Shown piece after piece: positions 24,393-36,423 of a stretch of 64,000 nucleotides of DNA (the first letter of the stretch is position 1; every line of letters begins with the position of its first letter). The DNA comes from Paraphaeosphaeria minitans (taxonomy: Eukaryota > Ascomycota > Dothideomycetes > Pleosporales > Didymosphaeriaceae). Under the pieces are notes generated by a model that was not told the DNA's origin, searched no databases, and saw only the letters and a program-made list of their open reading frames with translations. The stretch covers positions 868,001-932,000 of the forward strand of contig WJXW01000018.1 in assembly GCA_015832175.1 (NCBI GenBank), written 5' to 3'. A program made the translations under genes and the position numbers.

Positions 24393-27010
24393 ACTTATTA
24401 ATAGAGACTATATATAACTATACTAGTACACATGTCTAAACTAAAACTATAAATACTACTATATAGCCAAATATTTAGACGGCTTTATAAACTGCCCTAT
24501 ATAAGAAGTAATAATAGAACTACTAATTTAACTAGTACATAGGAATAGTAAAGACTGTAGGAGGAAAAACAGCAGAATATCCTCGCAGAAAGAAGAAGAC
24601 AATCTATATAAACTACGTACTTAAGAGTAGTAATAGAAGTAAATACTTAGAAACGTATACTAGGCACTAGAACTTAACTACAACCTATATAAATAGATGT
24701 CTTTTTTAGGCCTAAACTTAGATAAGAAAACGCCTTTATTAAATTAAATACTATAGTAAGTATAGTATTAGTTAAGCTACTAGTATAGCTTAAAGGAATA
24801 TAAGCTTAAGCTCTTATAGACTTAGGAGTAGGAAGGAACTTTATATCTTATTAAATAGTAAGACAAGTAGGACTTATAATATTAAAGAAAGAAGTACCCT
24901 ACATTATCTATATCGCAAATAGATCCCTAATGCCTAAGACACCTTAAATATACTAGGAGGTCACTACTATAATAATAGTCTAAGAACATAGAGAGGAACT
25001 TACCTTAGATATCTTACTAGAATCTAAGTATAAGTTAGTCTTAGAATTACCTTAGTTAATAATACATAACCTATAGATTAACTAGGGTATAAAGAAAATA
25101 TTATTTAAACGCTATAATTATACATTATAAGCAAAGCCTACGTATTAACTAAAAATAATAGTAAATAAGGAAGTTATTAATAATATAATACCGCGACAGA
25201 TAGTTAAAAAATAGAAGTACACCTTAGCAGACGCTAGTAGGAACTACTAGGTTAAAAAGCGTAAGAAGGAGGATAATAGCACACCTCTTACCTTACTAAG
25301 AGAGTATAGGAAATAGATATATATATTTATAGAAAAGGAAGGAAAAGCAAACCTACCTAAATATTAACCCTAGAATCTTATAATAGACCTAGAAGAAGGG
25401 AAGACGCCACCCTTTAGACTACTATATAGTAAAATAGAAGAAGAACTCCTTAAGAAACGTATTTTTATTAAGACAAACCTTAAGAAAGGATATATACAAC
25501 TATTAAAGTTACTAGTAGTAAGCTGTTTTATATTTGTTAAGAAAAAGGATAGATTAGATAGACTATACGTTAACTACTAATAACTTAACAACATAATAAT
25601 AAAGAACTAATATCTACTACTAAATATTATAGAGTTACAAGATTAACTATCTTAAGCTAAGATATTTATAATAATAGATCTAAGAGACAGTTACCACCTT
25701 ATATAAATTAAGAAAGGTAAAGAATAGAAAATAGCGTTTTAATTGCGCTATAAACTATTTAAATATAAGATTATGCCTTTTAGACTTATAAACGCACTAG
25801 CAGCTTTTATAGCACTTATTAATAACGTACTTTATAAACATCTAGACATATTTATTATCGCGTATATAGATAATATCCTTGTCTTTTCTAAAAACAAATT
25901 AGACCACACTAAGTATATATAGACAGTACTAGAAGCACTAGGCAAAGTATGCCTTTGTATGGCACTTAAGAAATATAAGTTTAACGTTAAATAACTTAAA
26001 TTCCTAGGACATATTGTTACTAAAGAAGGAATTAAAATGGCACTAAGTAAAGTTAAATGTATTAAGAACTAGCTAATACTAAAAATAGCCAAGAACATCT
26101 AAGAATTCTTAGAATTCTATAAATTTAACTAACAATTCATCTAAGATTACATAAAGGTTATAATACCCTTAATAAATCTTATAAAGAAGGACGTACCCTT
26201 TAAATAGATAAATAAGTATAGAATGTTATTCTAACTCCTTAAGACAGTATATATTATAGAACTTATCCTTGTTTATTTTAGAAGCGATGAATTACTATAA
26301 TTTAAAATAGACGCTAGTAATCTTACGCTAGGCACCTACGCTAAATAAGAACATAATAGTAAATAATATCTAATTGCCTATTACTTATGCAAATTTAATA
26401 ACGCCAAAACACAATATAATATATATAATAAAGAACTCTACGCTATTATTAAAGCCTTAAAGTACTAGAGGATTTATACACTTAGTTACTTAACGCTAGA
26501 AATCTACACAGATTACAAGAACCTTCTAAGGTTCATAGAAACAAAAAAACTTACACTATAATAACAAAGATAGTTATAGACCACTAGGTAGTATAAGTTT
26601 AAAATCATTTATATAGCTAGAAAAGAAAATAGTAGAGCAGACGCTCTTAGCTAATAAAGTAATCTAGTAGAAGAAAAAGTAAAAACCTTCTCTACAATCC
26701 TTCGCAAAACTAAAAATAGATCTCTAGAACTAATAGCGGAACTAAATTAACTTTTAGTAATTAACTAAAAAGTTCTAAAACCTCTACAGACTAAGATTAT
26801 CTAATAATACCATAATAATCCTATATACAGACACCTAGGCATTACAAAAATAATAGAACTTATCTAAAGGAATTACACCTTTAAAGGAATTAAAGAAGCT
26901 ATAATAACTTATATCTACAAATGTGCAGAATGCTAGAGAAACAAATATAGTATACACCTTAAATATAGAGAGATATAAGCAATTAGAATACTAATAGCAC
27001 TATAGAAAGA
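24393..27010 (+). pseudogene. Gypsy G1 pol: protease, RT, RNase H, N-terminal integrase
   Basis: Continuation of the G1 frame after P1. Protease-like block ALIDLGVGRNFIS near 24815; RT with catalytic-box remnant YIDNILVFS near 25862 (Asp to Asn by RIP); RNase H near 26280-26650; integrase zinc-binding H2C2 remnant near 26810-26940. Interrupted at 27010 by Copia Q1. Confidence 0.88.
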
Positions 27011-27205
27011 TGTTGAAGTAAAACACTCACTTCCGTGATTCTTTCTGGATCCACTGATTCAGATCATAGGATTCTTGCCAAGAGGCTCGTTTCTTTTGTA
27101 TATAGTCTGCCCTTTTAGCATCCTTTCTTACAATTAGCTCTTTGTATTCTTTATAACTCTGCTCCTAAATATCCTGTAATAGTTTGAGCCCTTTTTACTA
27201 TAACA
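27011..27205 (+). repeat. 5' LTR of Copia Q1
   Basis: TGTTGAAGTAAAACAC to CTATAACA. Retains many CpA dinucleotides, unlike the element interior. Confidence 0.92.
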
Positions 27206-30200
27206 GTTATAAGCCTGGCGCTTAGAACGTAGGACGATTCTCCCTATCTACTTAGTAACGCTTAAATTATTATATAACACTCTATTTAGAACCTCTCTAT
27301 AATACAACCCCCCTATTTCTAATTACAAAAATTATTAAAATAGCAGAAGTACAGCTTATTAATCGCGCTAGTTAGCCCTACTAGTTTGTCTAGTTTTAAT
27401 TCTAAGTAAACTTAAAAGGAATCTAGAACTAAATTAACTTAGAGGTAATTAACGCTCTAGTAATTAATTATGTAAAGCTAGAACAACCTCTGCTCTTATA
27501 GAAACTATTACTAATTACAGATACAGCCTCTGTAGTAAGTATTTAATTATACAAAGTAGAGCTTACTAAGTATAAAATAGATAAGGAGAGCTTTCCTTTA
27601 CAAATAGCAGAATATAGAGTAGTAGTTTTAGACTAGTAAGCAGACTATACTAAGATATAGAATCTCTAGACTTAGGTAAATGCTATAGTATCGCCTAATC
27701 TGCTTACTCCTGCTATAATTACTCTAGTTAATATACGCTAAACTACGCTTTAGTCTCTAATTTAACTCTTAAAAGAAGATCTCGCACTAAATAAAGAAGC
27801 TATACAGAATAATATTTAAGCTTTGTACTGCGCTTATCTTAAGAAGGCTAAGTAGGCAAGATAAAGTCCTAAGACCTAGTTTAAAGAGTGGCAGCTCCTC
27901 TATTAAAAAGCGAAGACCTACTTAATTAGCAAAATTAGTGGACTGCTTACTACCTAAGATTTCCTAGATATAATCGCCGCGTGTATAGCACTAGATTAGG
28001 CCTAATTAATAAACTAACAGCTAATCTAGGATAAGACGCTAGGACGGAATTAGATTACGCTAGACGATCTAGGGAAGGTATTTTTAGCGCTTGTCTAGGA
28101 GTATTTAATCTGATCTAGTTCTAATAAAATAAGTGGGGTATTTGCCACTTTTAATAGATTATTAAAATAATTTACTAACTCTAATAGTTCTGGTTTGTCT
28201 AATTAGATAAAGAAATAACTAAACTGTCCCTGTAAGCCCTATACTTATAGGTAGAAACTAATAGAGTGCTAAAGACTTTAAACCGCGATAGCCAGATTAC
28301 CCTAGGATAGAATATTGTTATTTAATCTCACTAATAAAGAAAAATTAGAGATTCTTAATTAACTTAAGCAGCCTAAGTAGTTAAACCTTTGTAATGCGAT
28401 TACAAAGGCAGGATGGAATAAGAAATAATCCTCTACTAAGACTATTAAGTATCCTAGTAGTATTACTGCTGCTCTACTAAACCTATTTGATCTGCCTATA
28501 GACAATAGAGCATTGGGTGTCTCCTCTACTCTATATTCTAACGCTTATCCTCTGTTAGAATATATAATACTAGATAGTGCTGTAGCAGTTTACCTAGTTA
28601 ATAATTGTAAAAGACTTGTTCCTAGGACGTTTTAATTATTAAACGAGAGTGTAGAGGCAGGTACACAAAGCCTCCTAATTTTAGGAATTAGTAATAAACT
28701 AATTAAGAAAGCTTTGTATAGGAAAAATAGGAGATTTATAGAAGATCTGCTGCTCTAAGGAGTGAGAGTAGTAGAAGGCTTTTATGTAAATATTATATTA
28801 GAAGCTCTTTTAAAGAAAGTAAAGATTTAGTACCTTAGTTTAGATTACACTTTTAGGATTAGAAGTCTAGAACAAAGCGTTGTCTTAGTAGACCTAAGAT
28901 GCGAGTATAACTTTACTTTTTTATAATATAAGCTAATCCACTCTTGTCTAACTGTTATAAGTGTGACCACTAAAGGATTATTCTAGGTTAATATTAAGAG
29001 ATTAGATTCTAAGGACCTCTAGCACCTTTAAGTAGGGTATATAGGAAGTAGAGCCCTATAAGCTCTAGTAACTGCAGCCTAAGGTGTAAAGATTACTAGA
29101 ATGTTAAGAAAGGATTACGAGCACTATGTTACTACACACGTAACCTAGGTAATCTCTAAGAGACCTAGAGAACAATTACCTAGGCTATTTTACTTATTAT
29201 CCTAGAATCTATTTAATATGCCTACTGCTTAAAATAGAGAAAACTAGGTTTTACTAATTAAAAAAAGATTTTAGTAAGAAACCTTACGTTTTTAATCTTA
29301 GAACAAAGACGCTTTTTAAGATAATAAGAGTGTGGTAGGATTTCTTAGCTCTTATTAATATAAAATATAAGCTTTAAATCACAAAAATCCACTAGGACAA
29401 TAATACAGTAACACTTCTATAGAGAGGGAAATCCTAGTACGAATTTTAGGCTAATTAGGAAGGGATAATAATTAGCAGACTATCGCCCTATACGCATAAG
29501 CCTAATAGCGCTGTAAAAAGAGTAGGCTAGAAGCTTATAATAAAAGTAATTAAAATGCGAATAAGCGTAAATCTACTATTAAATCTCTAGCCTAAAATTA
29601 TATAAGCGGCATGCTAGCTCTAAGGAATAATTCCTAGCCTAGTATTAGGCTATTAATTACCTAATAAAACGTTAGATGCTTAGTTTAGACAATATTTTTA
29701 TTATTTTAAACTAGCAAAAACATAATATAGGATAGCTAATCTTTGTCTAAACTAGAGTGCTGTCTACGCCTATAGCTGCTAAGCTTACCCTTTAGATTAG
29801 GAGCGTGTAGCTAGGCAAGACAGAAGAGGATTTAAAGTAAATCCTAGGGGCTATATTAGATATCTAGTAGGCTATAAAGCTTCTAATATCTACTAAATAT
29901 AGATTCCCTAGCTTAATTAGGTAATTACTATATAAAACGTAAGATTTAATAAGTCCTTGTTCTATAAAGGATTAGAGAAATAATCTATTCTAAAGATAGA
30001 AGCGTTAAAAATAGTAGAAAGCCTCTAAGAAGGAGAGCTAAACAATCTAGGAGAAGCGTATAAAGACGCGCTTAATATTCTTCCTAAAATAAATAAGTAT
30101 ATAAGAACTGCTACTAGACCTATAAGTAACCCTTAGGTAATTAAAAGCAAAGTAGGCTAGCTAAGTAATTAGGAACCTAAGGTACCTACTACTAAGTAAG

Positions 30201-32460
30201 CTGTAGGCTTAGCTAGCTAGTAGCTAAGAATTTACTTAAGTAGGAAAAGAAGCATAGGACTTATAACCCCTAATTAGATACTAGAGCCAGGTAATCTTAG
30301 GGGTGATCTGTTAAGCGATTAAGAGATATCTAGCAGTTACTAGAACACTACTAGGAGAGCTAGCCCGCCAGAATCTAGGGATTTAATACCCTATTTATTA
30401 GTAGAAACTAATTAGGTTACTAATTAACCTAGCGCAGATAACTTAATTACACTAGACAAAGTAGATAACCTACTAGCGCGCTAAAGGCGAAGGCAGATCT
30501 ATCTAGAGGTAAGTAGAATAAGTAGGCAAAATTATAGTAAAGCACTAGAAATTAACTAACTAATAAATCGCTATCTACTATTATAAAGATTAAGGAAGCA
30601 AAATAATTAGAACAATTAGCTAGGGGGTAAGTAGAAGTTAGGTGCTTATACACTAATTGCTAATTATCTTTAAAGTAATCTTAATGTAATATTAGAGTAC
30701 ACGTTTATACTAAAAGTAGTAGAGGCCTAGTCTAAGTAAGAAGAATATATTATACTAAATATAATAGTATTTGCTTCTATACTTAGAAAGGCGCCTAGAG
30801 TGTTTTATATAGCTTAGACTTATAGAGACGAGCTTACACTAGAGCTAACCCTATAAAAACACTTTTACAATTATCTATATAGGAAGCTATTCCTCCTTAC
30901 CGCTTATAAGGAGATCTTAACTTTGTAAGATAAAGGTACCTAGATAGAGATTAAATAATTAGAGGTGTTAGAGTGACTACTCCCTTTGAAGTAGGTCTTT
31001 ACCTATAAGTTTAATTAAAATAGATACTTTAAAAAGTGTAAAGCTTAAATTATTGTAAGAGGAGATTTTTAGAAAAAGAATACTCTCTACTCTACCTATG
31101 CTACTACCCTAGCAGTAAGATCTTTTTAATTAGCTGTAGCTCTAGTAGTAGAATTTAATCTAGAAATCTTATAATTTAATATAGTAGGAGCGTTTCTAAA
31201 TACTCTTATTATAGCTGCTAATCTAGTAACTTATAAATTACCTAATAGTTTTAAAAAGCCAAGAAAGTGTGTAAAATTAAATTAAGCTTTGTATAGCTTA
31301 AGAGATTTACTACTTCTTTAGTATAAGGAATTTATAGGATTACTTTAATCTTATAAACTCTTAGCCTTACTAGAAGAGCTATGCCTTTTCTTTAACAGTG
31401 ATTAGAGTATTATTATTCTATTTTATGTTAACAATATTCTTCTTCTTTATTATAAGAGTAAAGAGAAAGAAGCCCTAGATTTTTAGAAAAAGATCGCGAA
31501 CAAATACAAGATTAAATTAAAAGGACTAGTAGAGTAGTTCCTAGGTGTTTAAGTAATTAGGGACAGAGAAGTAAAATTAATTTCTCTAGTCTATAATACC
31601 TACATTAATAAGATTACGAAAAAGTTTAACCTTTTAAACTCTAGGAGCTTCCTTTCTACACCTCTATTAGTAGAAGATCTTGTTCTAAGCATAGGAGAAG
31701 CTACTCCTTAACAAATAAAGCTCTTTTAAGAAGAGGTAAGATTAGCTCTCTACACAGCAATTATACTACGCCTAGATATAGCCTTTGCAGTGTTAAAGCT
31801 ATCACACTTTCTAATAAATCTAAGTAAAGAACACTTTACTGCTATTAATTATGTGATCCTTTACCTCTATTAAACTAGATAGTAGGCTATAGTCTTTAGT
31901 GGCTATAATAGACCTAATCTGCTAATATGTGGAGATGCCTTATTTGCTAATAATTTAATATTACGGCGATCTTCCTATAGATATATTATCCTATTGTTTA
32001 GAGGAGCTATCCTATAGAAAGTAGCTTAATAGAATATAATTACCACTTTAATAATAGAAGTAGAGCTTCTAGCACTTAAATATATAAGTAAAGAAGCTAT
32101 AGCAATTAAGAGATTCTTTACTAAGCTTACTCTAGATCTAAGACCTTTATAGAAGGTCTATTGCGACAATCTTTAAACTATTTATTTAGTAATTAGAAAG
32201 AACAAAAGAATCACTACTTAACTGCGCTATGTAGATATTTAGAATATATAGTTACAGTAAGAGTATATAAAAGGATTATTTTAAGTAGAATATCTTCTAA
32301 CTAGTGAAATGCTAGTAAATAGCTTTATAAAGGCTCTTACTTATTAGTAGTTTAATAGATTTAAAAGGCTATTAAATCTGTAAGATATAAGCACAATAAT
32401 TATAAAATAAGAGTAGGTAAGTAGAGAAATAATCTATTAACTATCTAGAATTATTAATTT
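27206..32460 (+). pseudogene. Copia Q1 gag-pol, RIP-degraded
   Basis: Integrase region about 28880-29970 including a typical C-terminal segment (NPRGYIRYLVGYKASNIYQI). RT begins around 30960 (LPLKQVFTYKFNQNRYFKKC) with catalytic remnant FYVNNILLLYY near 31420 (YVDD changed by RIP). RNase H is at about 31910-32340, with a CGDALFANN-type start and CDNLQTIYL. Stops are TAG/TAA. No intact start or product. Confidence 0.82.
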
Positions 32461-32519
32461 AGAGCTGAGAAATAAGAAAAGAAAAAGAAAAGAAAAAAAA
32501 GATTAGAGGGAGAATAGGA

Positions 32520-34038
32520 ATTAGAGGAAGAAGAGATTAAAGAGCTTATCTATAAGTATATAGACCCTTTTCCTCCTCTGCTTAATTATAGGGGTGTGAG
32601 AATCTCCCCTATAATTAGTAGTAGGAGATTCTCCCTATCCTCCTTCTCTCCTCCTCTCTGTAGTAGGTGATTCCTTACCCTATTCACCTCCTCTACCCCT
32701 CCTTTAATTAGCAGGAGGAGAAACACTTGCCTAGCCTCTATCTTGCTTTAGAGCTAATAGGCCGCTTATCTAGCTATTTTAATTAGGGTATTAGCTGCGA
32801 CCGCGCTGCTCCTTAATAGGTAGGGTAGAAGGGTAATTACTCTATCCTCCACTAAGAATTAGCTAGGAGGGAGGGAGTAGGATAGTAGCTATGTACTAAG
32901 CTTACTTCTCCTAACTACTAGTAGGAGGAGGAGCTTATAAAGCTACTTTAACCCTTTTATGCAGCTTAGTAATTAGTCTCTCCTACGAAAAGTATTAGCT
33001 AAACCTTGAAAGAATCTTAGAATAAAAGCTTATATTAGCACCCTCTAATAGTTAATAGCAGATAAAATCTATAGCTAGAGTCTAAATATACAGCTAGCTA
33101 TAGAAACAATTAGCAAAATTAGCTAAAGCGATAGAATAACTCTATATATAGTAGTGTAAGAGTAGGTAAAGTAGGTATAGCAGCGCCTACTTAAGCTTAA
33201 AGCGTTATTATAGTAGTATCTATTACTTTTTTCTACTAGAGCTCCTTTTAAGCAGCCTAAGTAGCTTACTTATTTAAGAGCACTAAGCGATCGCTAAGGG
33301 CCTAGAGCTAGGGTAGGAGGAGCTAGTAGAGTAGGAGGATTTTATTAAGAGAATTAGAAGCTTTATTTAGTAGCTTTTATAGCCTTTAATGCGCGTGCTT
33401 TAGCTAGGTTATTAGATATCTAAAAGAGTTAGTAAAGCTCTAAACAATAGAAAGAGCGCAAGGTAATAATTAGAAAAAGAGAACTTACTATAAGATAGTA
33501 GGATTTAAAGGCTTAAACTAGTAGGCTTAAATTAGATAGGAGGTTAAAGCGTAAAAAGTGAAAGATTAAAGAGAGAAGATTAAGCGCTAGTAAAGGGCTT
33601 ATATACTCTACCACCTATCTAATTATTAAGCGCTAAATGCGCTCCTTTCTTACTACTTATTTCTCTTACTACCGCTCCTTTCTAATTAAAACGCGCCTGC
33701 CTATTATACTTACTAGCTAGTAAGAGCGGGGAAATTACCTTATAGTTAATAGGAAGTGAGTAAAAAAAGTAGTAGAACAAAAGCGTTTGCGCTCTAGGCC
33801 TTTATACTACGCTTATAAGCTCCTAACCCACTAAAAGAAGAGATTCTGGACACAATTCACAATAGGATTTGTAATTTAAAAGATAAATAGTGATTGTTTT
33901 GCTATTACAATAAGTAGGGGGTAATAGAATTACTGTTCTTAAGATAAGGAGATTTAGAAGAATAATTCTTAATAGTTTTTTAATCTTTAAACAGCCTTTA
34001 GACGGTTTTTTAAAAATCTTTAGGAAGGATTTAGACAA
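32520..34038 (-). pseudogene. Antisense accessory frame of Copia Q1 (RIP-degraded, unknown function)
   Basis: On the strand opposite to pol, one frame runs about 505 codons from ATG at 34038 (56 bp inside the 3' LTR) towards RNase H, broken only by TAA/TAG. The first 71 codons are intact (MSKSFLKIFKKPSKGCLKIK start, then a CELCPE patch). The middle is helical (LANFANCFYSQLYIQTLAID). The C-terminal third is Arg/Gly/Pro/Ser-rich (ESPTTERRREGGQGESPTTN), like a disordered basic protein rather than random AT-rich DNA. I do not recognise it. Confidence 0.45.
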
Positions 34039-34093
34039 TTACAGATTACTTCTTAGGATAGGTGATCCACTTTAAGCAATTACCTAGGGGGTG

Positions 34094-34288
34094 TGTTAAA
34101 GTAAAACACTCACTTCCGTGATTCTTTCTAGATCCACTAATTCAGATTATAGGATTCTTACTAAGAGGCTCGTTTCTTTTGTATATAGTCTGCCCTTTTA
34201 GCATCCTTTCCTACAATTAGCTCTTTGTATTCTTTACAACTCTGCTCCTGAATATCCTGTAATAGTTCGAGCCCTTTTTACCACAACA
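34094..34288 (+). repeat. 3' LTR of Copia Q1
   Basis: TGTTAAAGTAAAACAC to CCACAACA, 195 bp; differs from the 5' LTR by a handful of transitions only. Confidence 0.92.
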
Positions 34289-34293
34289 AAAGA

Positions 34294-35350
34294 TATTACT
34301 ATAGATTTTATTACAGGAATTCTAAACTCTAAGGATCTAACAACAGGAATTAAATACAATAGTATACTAGTAGTAGTCTGTTAACTAACTAAGTATATTA
34401 AGCTTATTCTATATCTTAAAAAAATAATAGTAAAGGAACTCGCTTTTCTTATCTTAGACTAACTAATTAGATACTACAGAATCCTAAAAATAATTATTAA
34501 TAATAGAGATAAGCTCTTCACGTTAAATTATTAGATAACGCTTATAGCCCTACTTAGAATGAAATAAAAGCTATTAACAGCTTACTATTTATAAATAGAC
34601 AGATAAATAGAACGTATAAACTAAACTATAGAAACGTACCTACGCATCTACTGTAACAGTTAGAAGAATAACTAGGTTTTATTACTACCTATAGCATAGT
34701 TAGCCTATAATAACAAAGTATTAGTAGTATTAGGATATATACTATTCTATATAAACTACAGAAGACACCTACATTTCTTTAATTAACAATTTCCTACAAT
34801 AATTAAAGCAAAAGAAGCCATAGATATAGTAGAAAATATAAAGAAAATACACTAATAACTCTAAGAAAATCTTAAAAAAGCTTAGCAGTAATTAATTTTA
34901 TACTAAAACTAAAAACAAAAAATAGCACCTTAGCTAAAGAAGGGGGATAAAGTATATTTACTTACAAAAAACCTTTAAACTTAGAAGAAAAAACACAAGA
35001 AACTAGATTATATTAAGGTTAGACTATTTTACATCTCTAAGCAAATATCACTAGTAAACTATAAGTTGGAATTACCGCTAGATGCGAAGATACACCTAGT
35101 ATTCTATATATTACTACTAGAACCAGTAGACCCAGAAATGCCAATTAAAACCACCTTCTATTACTAAGCTTAGGAAGAAACTAAATTTAAAGTAGAATAA
35201 ATCCTATAAGTATATAACGCGTACATAGACGCTAAAAAATACCTTATTAAGTAGAAAGGATATTCGTCTAGTAAAAATATATAAGAACCTAAAGAAAACC
35301 TATCTAACTATTAATAACAGATAAATAACTTCTATAACTAGACGCTAGAA
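34294..35350 (+). pseudogene. Gypsy G1 pol: integrase core and chromodomain
   Basis: Resumes after Q1. The integrase core and C-terminal region lead to a chromodomain-like end near 35170-35320 (FKVEQILQVYNAYID, then YLIKQKGYSSSKNIQEPKEN, with W positions now TAG). This places G1 among chromoviruses. Confidence 0.82.
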
Positions 35351-35399
35351 GACGTAAAAAGATAACTAGGACATATGTAGGAATTACTACTAGTATAAG

Positions 35400-35937
35400 G
35401 GCCAGCCTATAAGATAGACTAGTTAATTACCTTAGCGCCTAATAGCGCGTTAGAGTTTATTAATATAGTAGCCTATACTAACTCCTCCTAGGCCTTAAGC
35501 GCTTTTAACTTATCTATAGTACTTATACCATAATTAAATAATTCTTATTCCTTCTAACGTAATTTCTTTTACTAATTATATAAGCGCGCTATCTTCTCTT
35601 ACGCCTAATAGGTATAAAAAAAAGCTGTCTTAGCTAGCTCTTTTTTAATATAGAGCTTTACCTCCTTTTTAGCTTCTAACTTTTCTAATCTCTCTATTTT
35701 AGCATTTACTTTTAAATAATCTAGTAAAGGGATTTCTTTAGACTTATACTTCTAGTTTCTCTATCTAACGCAGTTAGTATACTAAGAGTGTAAAGAAAAA
35801 AGATAATAAGTATATTTCTTCTTAGCGTAGTATAAATAGGTAACTATCGCAAAAATATAGTCTTTTTTAAAATAATTAGCTTAACTATAGCGATATTAAA
35901 TAGAATAAGATAATAACTTTATAGATAGTTAACTTAT
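35400..35937 (-). pseudogene. Antisense Zn2Cys6-like frame of Gypsy G1 (RIP-degraded)
   Basis: Opposite strand to pol, between the chromodomain and the 3' LTR. At 35838-35746 residues Y/Y/Y/Y/C/Y sit at positions 1, 4, 11, 20, 23 and 31, matching the Cys spacing of the G5 and G2 copies (last gap one longer). A charged helical stretch follows (AKIERLEKLEAKKEVKLYIK), coiled-coil-like. No ATG is left, so the start is approximate, and the end is uncertain. Tyr for Cys is what G-to-A RIP would produce from TGY codons. Confidence 0.5.
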
Positions 35938-35967
35938 AAGGACATTAAGCTTAGAGAGGGAGGATAA

Positions 35968-36423
35968 TATTAGAATCTAGCTATGTATAAGTAGTAGGGT
36001 ATAAGCTTATTAGACTACTAGTGTACTAGAGTTAGCTAACTAAGTAGTTAGATAATAAGTTATAGGTTCTAAGGGTCCTAAAGACTGTATAGGCCTTACC
36101 TATATAAGAACTCTAGGACGCGTAGGACTCGCCTACACAGGACTCTAGGACGTATAGGACTCTAGGACATATAGGACTCTAGGATATATAGGATTCTAGG
36201 ACGTATAGAATTACTTAGTATATAGGAACGCAATAATAAGCTTCTTATACTTATATTTAATCTATTTATTAATCTATTATTTAGATTCTAGTAGACTAAA
36301 TTATTAACTTGTTACACTTTATAAGATACTATTATATTAATAAAACCTTCTACTTTCTGTAAGTACTCCTACTTAAAAACTAACCTTAACCCTTTAGGAC
36401 TAACTACCCTCTTAAATTTAACA
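35968..36423 (+). repeat. 3' LTR of Gypsy G1
   Basis: 456 bp, preceded by purine tract AGAGAGGGAGGATAA; starts TATTAGAATCTAGC, ends AAATTTAACA. Its U3 is unrelated to that of the 5' LTR and contains a 17-bp minisatellite (36110-36208). Confidence 0.75.
36110..36208. repeat. 17-bp minisatellite in Gypsy U3
   Basis: About six imperfect tandem copies of CTAGGACGTATAGGACT. Confidence 0.8.

Larger units (their letters stand above)
27011..34288 (+). mobile_element. Ty1/Copia retrotransposon Q1, complete, RIP-degraded
   Basis: 7278 bp with 195-bp LTRs (27011-27205 and 34094-34288) and target-site duplication AAAGA (27006-27010 and 34289-34293). The empty site is seen in Gypsy G2 at about 48913-48917. 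A purine-rich tract (CCTAGGGGGTG) precedes the 3' LTR. Integrase lies upstream of RT and RNase H, hence Ty1/Copia. A different family from P: LTRs and RT motifs differ. Confidence 0.93.
15343..36423 (+). mobile_element. Ty3/Gypsy chromovirus G1, RIP-degraded, split by two Copia insertions
   Basis: Order: 5' LTR 15343-15758; gag from 15759; interruption by Copia P1 (17299-24387); protease, RT, RNase H and N-terminal integrase at 24393-27010; interruption by Copia Q1 (27011-34288); integrase core, C-terminus and chromodomain at 34294 to about 35350; antisense accessory frame; polypurine tract; 3' LTR 35968-36423. Reading TAG/TAA as former CAG/CAA or TGG gives near-continuous pol. The 5' and 3' LTRs share R/U5 but have different U3 sequences, so G1 may be a recombinant between two insertions. 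I find no target-site duplication around G1. Confidence 0.88.

Noticed and set aside
33823..34038. Small stand-alone gene of 71 codons
   Set aside because: It is the intact first part of a longer RIP-broken antisense frame in Copia Q1, not a separate gene.
36110..36208. CRISPR-like array
   Set aside because: Short contiguous degenerate repeats without unique spacers in a fungal LTR; a minisatellite.
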